Positions 44,932-54,934 of a stretch of 63,725 bases of DNA are shown here, piece after piece. The DNA lies in assembly GCA_005503165.1 (NCBI GenBank), contig SCNT01000025.1, forward strand, positions 1 through 63,725, in the 5' to 3' direction. The translations under genes were made by a program, and so were the position numbers. Positions within the stretch are counted from its first letter, which is position 1. The number at the start of each line of letters is the position of its first letter. Under the pieces are notes generated by a model that was given only the letters and a program-made list of their open reading frames with translations, had not been told where the DNA came from and ran no database searches. The DNA is from Sphingomonadaceae bacterium 3R27E2-A (GTDB lineage Bacteria > Pseudomonadota > Alphaproteobacteria > Sphingomonadales > Sphingomonadaceae).

Positions 44932-45474
44932 TCAGGTGGCGCACGCCGCCGCCAGCACGCGCCCCGTCCCCGTCAGCCCGTAAAGGCTGCTCGGCGGCCG
45001 CCCGTCGACGACTTCGCGCATCACCAGCCCGTGCCGGCCCAGCGCCGCCAGCCCTTGCGACAGCGCGCGCGGGGTCGCCGGCGCCAGCAGCCGCGACAGC
45101 GCGTTGAAACGGTCATGGCCGGCGCCGATCCCGGCGATCAGCGGCAGCCCCCAGCGCGTCGCCGCGCCGGGGGGCAGCCCGACCGCCGCCTGCGCTTCGG
45201 CGATCGTCGCGGCGCGGAGGGCGGCGGCGTGGCCGGCTTCGGTGAGAATATATTCGGGGCGCAGCGGATGGCCGTGGCCGGGGTTGCGCTGAACCCAGCC
45301 GATCGCCGCGGCGGCATCGAGCGTGCGCGCCAGGCTGTCGCGCGCGAGCCGCAGGCGGTTCACCAGCTCGACGAACCGCGCGCCCCTGTGCGCCGCGAGA
45401 TCGGCGAGCAGGGGTATGAGCCAGCGGTGGCTGGTCAGCTGCGCGAGCAGCGGATCGGGAGCGCTTGACGGCAT
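44932..45474 (-). CDS. HxlR-like regulator with two winged-helix units
   Basis: 180 residues. The first half WLIPLLADLAAHRGARFVELVNRLRLARDSLARTLDAAAAIGWVQR and the second RFNALSRLLAPATPRALSQGLAALGRHGLVMREVVDGRPPSSLYGLTGTG each read as a winged helix with a beta hairpin, the latter being close to classical HxlR. The tandem arrangement in one chain could mimic a dimer. It is divergent from the VOC gene at 45671; TAGTAACTA in the gap (45479-45487) may be its operator. Confidence 0.8.
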   Translation of the reverse strand: MPSSAPDPLLAQLTSHRWLIPLLADLAAHRGARFVELVNRLRLARDSLARTLDAAAAIGWVQRNPGHGHPLRPEYILTEAGHAAALRAATIAEAQAAVGLPPGAATRWGLPLIAGIGAGHDRFNALSRLLAPATPRALSQGLAALGRHGLVMREVVDGRPPSSLYGLTGTGRVLAAACAT

Positions 45475-45478
45475 TTGC

Positions 45479-45487
45479 TAGTAACTA
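45479..45487. promoter_or_regulatory. Candidate HxlR-type operator TAGT-A-ACTA
   Basis: A short palindrome 4 bp upstream of the HxlR-like start codon. HxlR-family sites often contain GTAACT half-sites. Inference only. Confidence 0.35.
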
Positions 45488-45544
45488 TACAAACAGGACG
45501 ATCGAGGCAAGCGGATTGGGGTTCGGGCTCCGATTCACGTGCGT

Positions 45545-45642
45545 CGTCATTGCGAGCGGCGCGAAGCAATCTCCAGCTATCGAGCTTGTCTTGCCCCGAT
45601 AGCTGGAGATTGCCGCGTCGCCTCCGGCTCCTCGCAATGACG
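45545..45642. repeat. Dispersed inverted repeat (family F3), copy 1
   Basis: Ends CGTCATTGCGAG and CTCGCAATGACG are exact 12-bp inverted repeats, with inner mirrored AATCTCCAGCTATCG / CGATAGCTGGAGATT arms. It lies between the divergent HxlR and VOC genes. Copies at 52056 and 59035. Confidence 0.88.
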
Positions 45643-45670
45643 AAGCAGGTTGACGAAAGGGGATAAAGAT

Positions 45671-46045
45671 ATGGCATTGAAGATCGGATCCGAACTCACC
45701 TGCTCGATGGGGGTCAGCGACATGACCGCGTCGATCGCCTGGTACGAGCGCGTGATGCTGTGCACCTTGCTCTACCGCGCCGACGAGATCGGCTGGTGCG
45801 AGCTCAAGACCCCGATGGCCGGCGTGAACATCGGGCTCAGCGAGGTCGAGAGCGTCGTGCAGGGCGGCGGCGCGACCAATGTGTTCGAGGTCGAGGATAT
45901 CAAGGCGGCGAAGGCGCATCTCGACGCCGAGGCTGTGCGGCAGGATGGCGATATCCGGCATATCCCGGGGCTGGTGAAGCTCCTCACCTTCTACGATCCC
46001 GATGGCAACGCCTTCATGTTCTCGCAGTCCGAGATGGCGGCATGA
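45671..46045 (+). CDS. VOC (glyoxalase/bleomycin resistance) family protein
   Basis: 124 residues from ATG 45671. Two beta-alpha-beta-beta-beta units: SELTCSMGVSDMTASIAWYERVM and TNVFEVEDIKAAKAHL...LLTFYDPDGNAFMFSQ. The first metal-site His is missing (SMGV), so it may be a binding protein rather than a metalloenzyme. It overlaps the next gene by 4 bp and is divergent from an HxlR regulator, a common pairing for detoxification genes. Confidence 0.82.
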   Translation: MALKIGSELTCSMGVSDMTASIAWYERVMLCTLLYRADEIGWCELKTPMAGVNIGLSEVESVVQGGGATNVFEVEDIKAAKAHLDAEAVRQDGDIRHIPGLVKLLTFYDPDGNAFMFSQSEMAA

Positions 46046-46524
46046 CGCCGCTGTGGTGGGCGGCGGCCGTACTGGCCGCGCCCGCCGCACCCGCCGAACC
46101 ACCGTCGCTCGCCGCGTGGCACGGCAGCTGGGCCGGCGGGGGCCAGGCGTTCGGCAAGCCTGCGACCGCGACGCTCGACATCGTGGCCGGCGAAAGCGGC
46201 GCGACACGGCTCGTCTATCGGCTGACGATCGTCGGCGAACCCCCGGTGACCTATTCGGCCGACGCCGACTATGCCTTCGATGCGAAGGGCCGGCTCGCCG
46301 GGACATGGTCCGACAGCCACGGCCGCAAACGCCCGGTCGCAGGCGGCGTCCAGGCTGCAACATGGTGGACGCATTGGGGCAGCGCCGATGTCGAGATCGG
46401 CCGCTCGACCTACGAGCTCGGCGAAGGCGACACGCTGGCTGTCAGCGATTCGGTGCTGCAGGCGGACGGCAGGTGGCGCGTCTTTGCAGCATTGAAATAT
46501 CGGCGGAAACCCGAGGCAAATTGA
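46042..46524 (+). CDS. Secreted hypothetical protein coupled to the VOC gene
   Basis: 160 residues from ATG 46042. A signal peptide (MTPLWWAAAVLAAPAAPAEP) precedes a small beta-rich domain (LAAWHGSWAGGGQAFGKPATATLDIVAG, TYSADADYAFDAKGRLAGTWSDSHG, WWTHWGSADVEIGRSTYELGE) resembling lipocalin-like DUF1579 folds. No function known. Starts inside the VOC stop (ATGA), so it is translated from the same mRNA. Confidence 0.75.
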   Translation: MTPLWWAAAVLAAPAAPAEPPSLAAWHGSWAGGGQAFGKPATATLDIVAGESGATRLVYRLTIVGEPPVTYSADADYAFDAKGRLAGTWSDSHGRKRPVAGGVQAATWWTHWGSADVEIGRSTYELGEGDTLAVSDSVLQADGRWRVFAALKYRRKPEAN

Positions 46525-46563
46525 GGGGGTTTTGTGCGGCCCCATGCTGCGCACAAAAAAAGA

Positions 46564-46587
46564 GGGCCGGGACTTGCGTCCCGGCCC
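46564..46587. terminator. Hairpin terminator
   Basis: GGGCCGGGAC-TTGC-GTCCCGGCCC stem with an A run (46554-46561) on its left. It ends the plus-strand unit weakly and would act on the minus strand as a strong terminator. Confidence 0.7.
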
Positions 46588-46699
46588 AGCCTTTCAGGCT
46601 CTCCCCTCCTGAAACTCTTGACGGCTGAATGCCATATTAATGTCATCATGAAAAGGCCTAAATTTGCATCACGACTGCCTATTTTCCGGGCAGCGAAAA

Positions 46700-46729
46700 G
46701 GGGCGGGCTGCGGCTTCGCAACCCGCCCC
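46700..46729 (-). terminator. Rho-independent terminator of the TonB receptor gene
   Basis: On the minus strand, GGGGCGGGTTGCG and CGCAGCCCGCCCC form the stem, with TTTT following. It is 7 bp past the stop of the gene at 46737. Confidence 0.85.
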
Positions 46730-46736
46730 TCGCGCG

Positions 46737-49109
<2,373 letters not shown>

Positions 49110-49308
49110 ATTTGGTCTCCTCACAAGGGGCGCGGGGCTATGTTGCCCCGTCGCGGTGCGGAGAAGTGCGCCTGTTGTCACAAATGCGCAATGGGTCTGA
49201 ACGGCGCGCAACAAAATGCCGGCGCGCTGTTGCATCGCGGCCACAGACCGACTGGCGGACCGATGTTTCGCGGAGGCTGCGCGCCGGGCCGGCTTCGGGG
49301 TGGCAAGC

Positions 49309-49472
49309 GGACGTAATAATCCTCCCTGTCGCGCAGCGATGGGGAGGGGGACCATGCAAAGCATGGTGGAGGGGCGGCCGTCTGGAACTTAGGCTTGGGG
49401 CATCGGCCCCTCCACCACCCTTCGGGTGGTCCCCCTCCCCACGGCTACGCCGCAGGGAGGATTAAGAACGTC
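49309..49472. mobile_element. MITE-like element (family F1), copy B
   Basis: Core 49317-49464 (148 bp) has terminal TAATCCTCCCTG / CAGGGAGGATTA. It is the reverse complement of copy A in layout and keeps the flanking GCGGACGTAA-type ends. It lies in a 395-bp gap between the TonB receptor start and the Anbu stop; the rest of the gap (49110-49308 and 49473-49504) shows no gene. Confidence 0.8.
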
Positions 49473-49504
49473 CGCAACCGCCCGTGAGCGGGCGCGCCCG
49501 CTTC

Positions 49505-50236
49505 CTAGAAATGAAAGTCCGGCAGCTCCGCCAGCGCAATGCCCAGCGCTTCGGCCCAGCCGTCGGCGACGCTCTGGAAATAGGGGTCGCCGCGCTCGAA
49601 GCGGCGTTCGCGCACGGTCGCATAATCGTCGCGCTCGTGGATCTTGAGGTCGATCGGCAAATCGACCCCGGCGTTGGCGCGGATCGTCGAATCGAAGGAA
49701 ACGCAGAGCAGCTTCACCGCATCCTCGAACGACATGGCGGGATCGTAGGAGCGCACGATGATCGGCCGGCCATATTTCGTCTCGCCGATCTGGAAGAAGG
49801 GGTTGTCCTCGCCCGCCTCGATGAAATTGCCCTCGGGATAGATGAGGAACAGCCGCGGTTCGGCGCCCTTGATCTGCCCGCCGACGATCAGCGAGGCGCG
49901 GAACGCCGAGGCCGCGGCGGGCCCCTCGGCGCTGTGCCGCATCACGATCTGGCGCAGGGTCTCGCCGACGATCGTCGCGATCTGGAACATCGAGGGTGCG
50001 GCGAGGATCGAGGGGTGGCGATCCTCGGGCGCCTTGGTGCGCTCGTCGAGCAGGCTGACCACCGCCTGCGTCGTCGCGAGATTGCCCGCCGACATCAGGG
50101 TGATCACCCGCTCGCCGGGGACATGCCAGCTGCGCATCTTGCGCACCTGCGCAATGTCGTCGACCCCCGCATTGGTGCGGGTGTCCGACATGAACACCAG
50201 TCCCTTGTTCAAACGCATGCCGACGCAATAGGTCAT
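49505..50236 (-). CDS. Anbu-type proteasome-like protease
   Basis: 243 residues starting MTYCVGMRLNKGLVFMSDTRTNAG. Anbu is the ancestral HslV/20S beta-subunit relative; Thr2 becomes the catalytic N-terminal nucleophile after Met removal, and Asp18 and Lys11 fit the proteasome triad. Further family blocks: ASAFRASLIVGGQIKGAEPRLFLIYPEGNFIEA and SFDSTIRANAGVDLPIDL. It is the last gene of a four-gene operon with transglutaminase, alpha-E and ATP-grasp genes. Cellular target unknown. Confidence 0.9.
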   Translation of the reverse strand: MTYCVGMRLNKGLVFMSDTRTNAGVDDIAQVRKMRSWHVPGERVITLMSAGNLATTQAVVSLLDERTKAPEDRHPSILAAPSMFQIATIVGETLRQIVMRHSAEGPAAASAFRASLIVGGQIKGAEPRLFLIYPEGNFIEAGEDNPFFQIGETKYGRPIIVRSYDPAMSFEDAVKLLCVSFDSTIRANAGVDLPIDLKIHERDDYATVRERRFERGDPYFQSVADGWAEALGIALAELPDFHF

Positions 50237-50285
50237 TGTCTTCTTTCGGCCCCCCAGCCCAGCCCCGTGCGGTCCCGCTTAGCGC

Positions 50286-51095
50286 TTATTGCTGGACCTG
50301 CAACTCGACAACCAGATTTTCCTGCGCCGCACCATAGCGCATGCCGCGCACCGGCGCGGCGTCGTGATAATCGAGCCCGGTCGCGACGCGGATATAGCGC
50401 TGGTCGGGCGAATAGCCGTTCGACACGTCGAAGCCGACCCAGCCGATCGCGTCGAAATGCGCCTCGGCCCAGCCGTGCGTCGCATCCTGCCGCGTCCGGT
50501 CGTTCATCTTGAGATAGCCCGACACATAGCGCGCCGGGTGCCCCAGGTGGCGCATCGCCGAGATGAAGATATGCGCATGGTCCTGGCACACGCCGCCGGA
50601 GCCGCCGAGCGCCTGCTCGGCGGTCGTTTCGGCGCCGGTCACCCCGATGCTGTACGGCAGTTTCCGCAGGATCAGCGCCGACAGCGCGTGCGCGCGCTCG
50701 ATATCCGAGCCGAAATCGCGGCCGAGCTCGCCGATCAGGGCGCGCACATGGCGCCCCGCGCGGGTCAGCGGGGTGGGGCGGAGGAAGGTCCACAGCGGCA
50801 TCGCGCCGCGGTGCGCCCCGATCACCCCGTCCCAGCTGATCAGCTCGACCTCGCCGCTGCAGTGGATCACCAGTTCCTGCGCGCCGGCATCGACCGCGAT
50901 CAGGTCGACGCCATTGCCATGATGGTCGGTATAGTGGAGCTGCTGCGTCCCGCCGCTGATCTCGACGGACCAGTCGTGGATCAGCTGCTGCCCCGGCCGC
51001 TCCTTGGGCGTCAGCTTCACCTGCTGCAGCGCATAGGCGACGGGAGCGTTGTACTGATAGCGCGTGATATGGTCGACACGAAGGCGCATGGTCAT
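50286..51095 (-). CDS. Bacterial transglutaminase-like protein
   Basis: 269 residues from ATG 51095. The Bact_transglu_N domain (1-95, beta-rich: ITRYQYNAPVAYALQQVKLTPKERPGQ) is followed by a papain-like transglutaminase core with Cys170 (GGSGGVCQDHAH), His207 (ATHGWAEAHF) and Asp223 (GFDVSNG). All triad residues are intact. It may cross-link or hydrolyse amide bonds; in this operon it likely acts with the ATP-grasp enzyme on a peptide. It overlaps alpha-E by 4 bp and lies 49 bp before Anbu. Confidence 0.9.
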   Translation of the reverse strand: MTMRLRVDHITRYQYNAPVAYALQQVKLTPKERPGQQLIHDWSVEISGGTQQLHYTDHHGNGVDLIAVDAGAQELVIHCSGEVELISWDGVIGAHRGAMPLWTFLRPTPLTRAGRHVRALIGELGRDFGSDIERAHALSALILRKLPYSIGVTGAETTAEQALGGSGGVCQDHAHIFISAMRHLGHPARYVSGYLKMNDRTRQDATHGWAEAHFDAIGWVGFDVSNGYSPDQRYIRVATGLDYHDAAPVRGMRYGAAQENLVVELQVQQ

Positions 51096-52033
51096 TCCAC
51101 GAAGCGATAATCGCGCTCGATCTGCCGCGCGAGCGCGGCGTTGGCGCGGAGGAAGTCGGTGATATATTCGTGCAGCCCGCCGTCGAAGATCGACTGGATC
51201 GGGCGCGACAGCCGGTCGCGGCAGATCGCCGTCGCCATCCGTCCCGCCTCTGTCTCTTGTCCGTAGGAGCGTTGGAGCCAGTCGAGATTTTCGAGCATCT
51301 TGTCGCAGCAAAAGGCGAGGCTGCGCGGCATCTGCTTGTACAGGATCAGGAATTCGGCGATCTTGAGCGCGCTGATCTCGGTCCCGTAGAGCCAGCGATA
51401 GGCGCGGTGCGCCGACACCGAACGCAGGATCGTCTCCCACTGCACATTGTCGATCGAACTGCCGATATGCGCGACCGAGGGCAGCAGCAGGAAATATTTG
51501 ACGTCGAGGATGCGCGCGGTGTTGTCGGCGCGTTCGAGGAAGGTGCCGAGCCGCGCGAAATTATAGCCGTCGTTGCGCAGCATCGTGCCGGTCCACGCGC
51601 CGCGCACCTGCGCGCTCTGCTGGCGGATCGCGGCGAGGACATCGGGCAGGTCGTCCTCGCGCACCTGCCGCTTCATCAGCGCGCCGAGCGTCATCCAGCT
51701 GGTGTTGACCGCCTCCCAAACCTCGCGGGTGAGATAGGTGCGCGCGGTCCGCGCATTGTCGCGCGCCTGCTTGACGACCGAGATGATGCTCGACGGGTTG
51801 GCCGGATCGCGCAGCAGGAAGTCGACGACGCGCGACGAGTTGTAATCGCCATGCGCTTCCTTGAAGCGCCGGTCGGACCCCGCGGTGACGAGCACCGAAC
51901 GCCATTCGGCCTGCGCGGTGTTCGACCGCGTCAGCGCGATACGGAACCCGGCCTCGATCAGCCGCGCATTATTCTCGCTACGCTCGAGATAGCGCGCCAT
52001 CCAGTAGAGCGCGCCTGCGGTTTTCCCTAGCAT
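51092..52033 (-). CDS. Alpha-E domain protein (DUF403)
   Basis: 313 residues, almost all helical, starting MLGKTAGALYWMARYLERSENNARLIEAGFRIAL. The ALYWMARYLERSEN signature and the paired RADNTARILDVKYFLLLPS and SAHRAYRWLYGTEISALKIAEFLIL blocks mark the alpha-E family (DUF403). It is found almost always beside circularly permuted ATP-grasp and transglutaminase genes and is predicted to bind or present the substrate peptide. It is coupled to the transglutaminase gene (ATGA) and separated from the ATP-grasp gene by 130 bp containing an F3 repeat. Confidence 0.9.
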   Translation of the reverse strand: MLGKTAGALYWMARYLERSENNARLIEAGFRIALTRSNTAQAEWRSVLVTAGSDRRFKEAHGDYNSSRVVDFLLRDPANPSSIISVVKQARDNARTARTYLTREVWEAVNTSWMTLGALMKRQVREDDLPDVLAAIRQQSAQVRGAWTGTMLRNDGYNFARLGTFLERADNTARILDVKYFLLLPSVAHIGSSIDNVQWETILRSVSAHRAYRWLYGTEISALKIAEFLILYKQMPRSLAFCCDKMLENLDWLQRSYGQETEAGRMATAICRDRLSRPIQSIFDGGLHEYITDFLRANAALARQIERDYRFVE

Positions 52034-52055
52034 GGGCTCGCGCTTCCCAAAGCTC

Positions 52056-52140
52056 CGTCATTGCGAGCGAAGCGAAGCAATCCAGGGCGGTTTACGCTTA
52101 CTCTGGATTGCGGCGTCGCCTGCGGCTCCTCGCAATGACG
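52056..52140. repeat. Dispersed inverted repeat (family F3), copy 2, inside the Anbu operon
   Basis: CGTCATTGCGAG...CTCGCAATGACG ends with inner AATCCAG and CTGGATT arms. It fills most of the 130-bp gap between the ATP-grasp stop and the alpha-E start. Confidence 0.88.
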
Positions 52141-52163
52141 GGAGAGGATGAAATGCGCGGCCA

Positions 52164-53597
52164 TCAATCCTCCAGCACCCAGGTGTCCTTGGTGCCGCCG
52201 CCCTGGCTCGAATTGACCACCAGCGACCCCTTGGTCATCGCGACGCGCGTAAGCCCGCCGGGGGTGATCGTGATCCCCGCGGGCGACATCAGCACGAAGG
52301 GGCGGAGGTCGACGTGGCGCGGTGCGAGTCCGTTCCTCGTGAAGATCGGCACCGTCGAGAGCGACAGCGTCGGCTGCGCGATATAGCCGCGCGGGTTCGC
52401 CTCGAGCTTTGCGCGGAAGGCGGCGATCTCCTTCTTGCTCGCCGCGGGGCCGACGAGCATGCCGTAACCGCCCGATCCATGAACCTCCTTGACCACCAGT
52501 TCGGGCAGGCGGTCGAGCACCTCCTTCAGATGCTCGGGCTCGCTGCAGCGCCACGTCGGCACATTGGGCAGCAGCGCCTTTTCGCCGGTATAGAATTCGA
52601 TGATGTCGGGCATGTAGCTGTACAGCGCCTTATCGTCGGCGATCCCGGTGCCCGGCGCATTGGCGATGGTGATCCCGCCGGCGCGATAGACGTCCCAGAT
52701 CCCCGGCACCCCGAGCACCGAATCGGGCCGAAAGTTCAAGGGATCGAGGAAATCGTCGTCGACGCGGCGATAGAGGACGTCGATCGGCTTGTAGCCCTGC
52801 GTGGTGCGCATCGCGACGCGCCCGTTCACGACGCGCAGGTCATGCCCCTCGACCAGCTCGGCGCCCATCTGGTCGGCGAGGAAGCTGTGCTCGAAATAGG
52901 CGCTGTTGTGGATGCCCGGGGTCAGCACTGCCACTGTCGGGGTGCCGCCACACATCGGGGGGGCGCAGGCGCTGAGCGAGCGCAGCAGGTTGATCGGATA
53001 GTCGCTGACCTCGCGCACCGGCACCTTCGCGAACAGCTCGGGAAACATCTGGAGCATCGTTTCGCGATTCTCGAGCATGTAGGACACGCCCGAGGGCGTG
53101 CGCGCATTGTCCTCGAGCACGTAGAATTCGTTCGCGCCGGTGCGCACGATGTCGATGCCGCTGATATGCGTATAGACGCCGCCCGGCGGGTCCATGCCCA
53201 TCATCATCGGCAGGAAGGCTTCGTTGCGCGAGATGAGCTCGGTCGGTACGCGCCCCGCACGGAGGATTTCCTGACGGTGGTAGATGTCGTGGAGGAAGGC
53301 GTTGAGCGCGCGCACGCGCTGTTCGATGCCGCGCGACAGCCGCCGCCACTCGCTCGCCGCGATGATCCGCGGCACGACGTCGAAAGGGATCAGCCGCTCG
53401 TCGGCCTCGTCCTGGCCATAGACGGCGAAGGTGATGCCGGTGGTGCGGAAAAAGGCCTCGGCCTGCTGCGCCTTGCGATGGATGCGCGAAGGCTCCTCGG
53501 CGTCGAACCACTCGCAAAATTCGCGATAGGGCGTCCGCGTCTCGCCCCCTTGGCCCTGCATCTCGTCGAAGAACTGAATGGAGCCGGCCCTTTCCAC
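52164..53597 (-). CDS. Circularly permuted type 2 ATP-grasp protein
   Basis: 477 residues from ATG 53597 (MERAGSIQFFDEMQGQGGETRTPYREFCEW); homologs begin with a similar F-DEM-G-GG. Conserved blocks: RLSRGIEQRVRALNAFLHDIYHRQEIL, YVLEDNARTPSGVSYMLENR, VDVLYRRVDDDFLDPL-type, VVKEVHGSGGYGMLVGP and RPFVLMSPAGITITPGGLTRVAM. The permuted ATP-grasp fold likely ligates amino acids or amines to a peptide using ATP. First gene of the operon; its promoter must be in 53598-53736. Confidence 0.92.
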   Translation of the reverse strand: MERAGSIQFFDEMQGQGGETRTPYREFCEWFDAEEPSRIHRKAQQAEAFFRTTGITFAVYGQDEADERLIPFDVVPRIIAASEWRRLSRGIEQRVRALNAFLHDIYHRQEILRAGRVPTELISRNEAFLPMMMGMDPPGGVYTHISGIDIVRTGANEFYVLEDNARTPSGVSYMLENRETMLQMFPELFAKVPVREVSDYPINLLRSLSACAPPMCGGTPTVAVLTPGIHNSAYFEHSFLADQMGAELVEGHDLRVVNGRVAMRTTQGYKPIDVLYRRVDDDFLDPLNFRPDSVLGVPGIWDVYRAGGITIANAPGTGIADDKALYSYMPDIIEFYTGEKALLPNVPTWRCSEPEHLKEVLDRLPELVVKEVHGSGGYGMLVGPAASKKEIAAFRAKLEANPRGYIAQPTLSLSTVPIFTRNGLAPRHVDLRPFVLMSPAGITITPGGLTRVAMTKGSLVVNSSQGGGTKDTWVLED

Positions 53598-53736
53598 GCA
53601 ACATGCCCTAACCGCCGCGGAGGTCGCGGCGCCCGATCGTTCCAGCTGCTGCGCGCCTGCCGGCTACGCGGCCGCCAGACTTGTGGGGACGATGCTAGCA
53701 CTCCGGTGGGGGAAGGCAAGACGGGTCTGAAACCAA

Positions 53737-53875
53737 TATCCTCCCTGTCGCGAAGCGATGGGGAGGGGGACGGTGCACAGCATGGTGGGAGGGGGGCAGC
53801 GACATCGCGCCATCGCTCCTCCGTCAGCGCTTCGCGCTGCCACCTCGCCATGGCCTGCGGCCACAGGGAGGATAG
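53737..53875. mobile_element. MITE-like element (family F1), copy C, divergent
   Basis: ATCCTCCCTGTCGCGAAGCG at the left, and CACAGGGAGGAT at the right, keep the terminal repeats; the right half has diverged (CCACCTCGCCATGGCCTGCGG). The right end reaches the stop codon of the TSUP gene. Confidence 0.75.
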
Positions 53876-53876
53876 T

Positions 53877-54620
53877 CTAAAAGCCAAAGAGCAACCTCAC
53901 GGCGACAAACCCCACCAGCAGCGCGGTCAGCCGGCGGATCAGCACCGCCGGCCCGGTCCTGACTGCGATCTGCGTGCCGATCGCCCCGCCGACGAGCACC
54001 GCGGCGAGCAAGGGCCAGTGGTCGACCACGGCCTGCGCCATCGCCAGCCCCTTGCCCTTGATCAGCTGGCCGCTGAGCCCGAACAGGCTGTTGACGAGGA
54101 TGAAAAGGCTGGCGGTCGCCGCGACCGCGCGCGCCTCGGCCCAGCGGATGAGGTGCAGGATGGGCGCGAGGAAGATGCCGCCGCCGATGCCGACGACGCC
54201 CGCGAGATAGCCGAGACCCGCGGCGATCGGCAGCAACAGCCTGGGCGAGAGGTCGACGGGCTTCGCGGTCTGCGGCTGCACCAGCAGCGCGATCGCCGAG
54301 GCAAGCAGCGACACGCCGAGCAGCATGACGAGCACGCCCTGCTTGACCGGGGTGAGGCCGCCGAGGAAGGCGAGCGGCGCCGCCACGGCTATCAGGGGAA
54401 GCGCCTTGGCCCATGGCATCACCCCCGATCGCGCGAAACGGATCGTGCCGCCGGTGACGACGATGATGTTGCAGGCGAGGCTGATCGCGGGGACCAGCCC
54501 GACCGCGACCCCCCCGAGGATCAGCAGCGCGGTATAGGTCGACCCGCCGCCGAACCCGACCGCGGCATAGAACAGGGCGGTGAAGCCGAATGCGATCGCC
54601 AGCCCGGTCACGCTTCCCAT
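53877..54620 (-). CDS. TSUP family permease (TauE/SafE-like)
   Basis: 247 residues with about eight helices and the family pattern ALFYAAVGFGGGSTYTALLILGGV and a second-half GLGYLAGVVGIGGGIFLAPILHL. TSUP permeases export sulfite or sulfonates or import organic acids; the substrate is not evident. It ends within a base or two of the MITE copy C, upstream of the ATP-grasp gene on the same strand. The ATG 54620 start fits the first helix. Confidence 0.86.
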   Translation of the reverse strand: MGSVTGLAIAFGFTALFYAAVGFGGGSTYTALLILGGVAVGLVPAISLACNIIVVTGGTIRFARSGVMPWAKALPLIAVAAPLAFLGGLTPVKQGVLVMLLGVSLLASAIALLVQPQTAKPVDLSPRLLLPIAAGLGYLAGVVGIGGGIFLAPILHLIRWAEARAVAATASLFILVNSLFGLSGQLIKGKGLAMAQAVVDHWPLLAAVLVGGAIGTQIAVRTGPAVLIRRLTALLVGFVAVRLLFGF

Positions 54621-54830
54621 TTGCGATCTCCCCTTGCCCGCCCCGTGCGGCCACGATCATGGACCCGACTGTGCCGGGATTCGCAAGCCCCTGTGGTTCG
54701 ATCCGGCGGCGGGGAATATCGGGTGGCGCTATCGCCGGCCGTGGGGGGACAAGGTGCGGCTGCCGGTGGGGAACGCGCCGTAGCGGACGGAACCGGCCGG
54801 TCGGTCTTGCCTTCGCAATCCAAAAAAAGC

Positions 54831-54855
54831 GGCCGGGAGCTTGCGCATCCCGGCC
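54831..54855 (-). terminator. Rho-independent terminator of amtB
   Basis: Stem GGCCGGGA / TCCCGGCC with TTTTTTT following on the minus strand (A run at 54822-54828). It lies 80 bp past the amtB stop. The 314-bp gap 54621-54934 holds this hairpin and no convincing gene. Confidence 0.85.
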
Positions 54856-54934
54856 AGTGGTTCGCAGGAGGAACCCGGTTTGGACCCCGCCGCCATTTTG
54901 GAGAGGAGAGAGCGGCGGCGGGTGTCCAGTCTCG

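Noticed and set aside
46564..46587. Considered as a repeat family member
   Set aside because: The stem resembles a terminator (A/T run beside it) and has no second copy with the same sequence in the window.
54580..54783. A 67-residue frame ending in KPLWFDPAAGNIGWRYRRPW
   Set aside because: The fragment recalls tiny sphingomonad membrane proteins with a KPLWF start, but no start codon or full-length match is present. At most a remnant, too weak to annotate.
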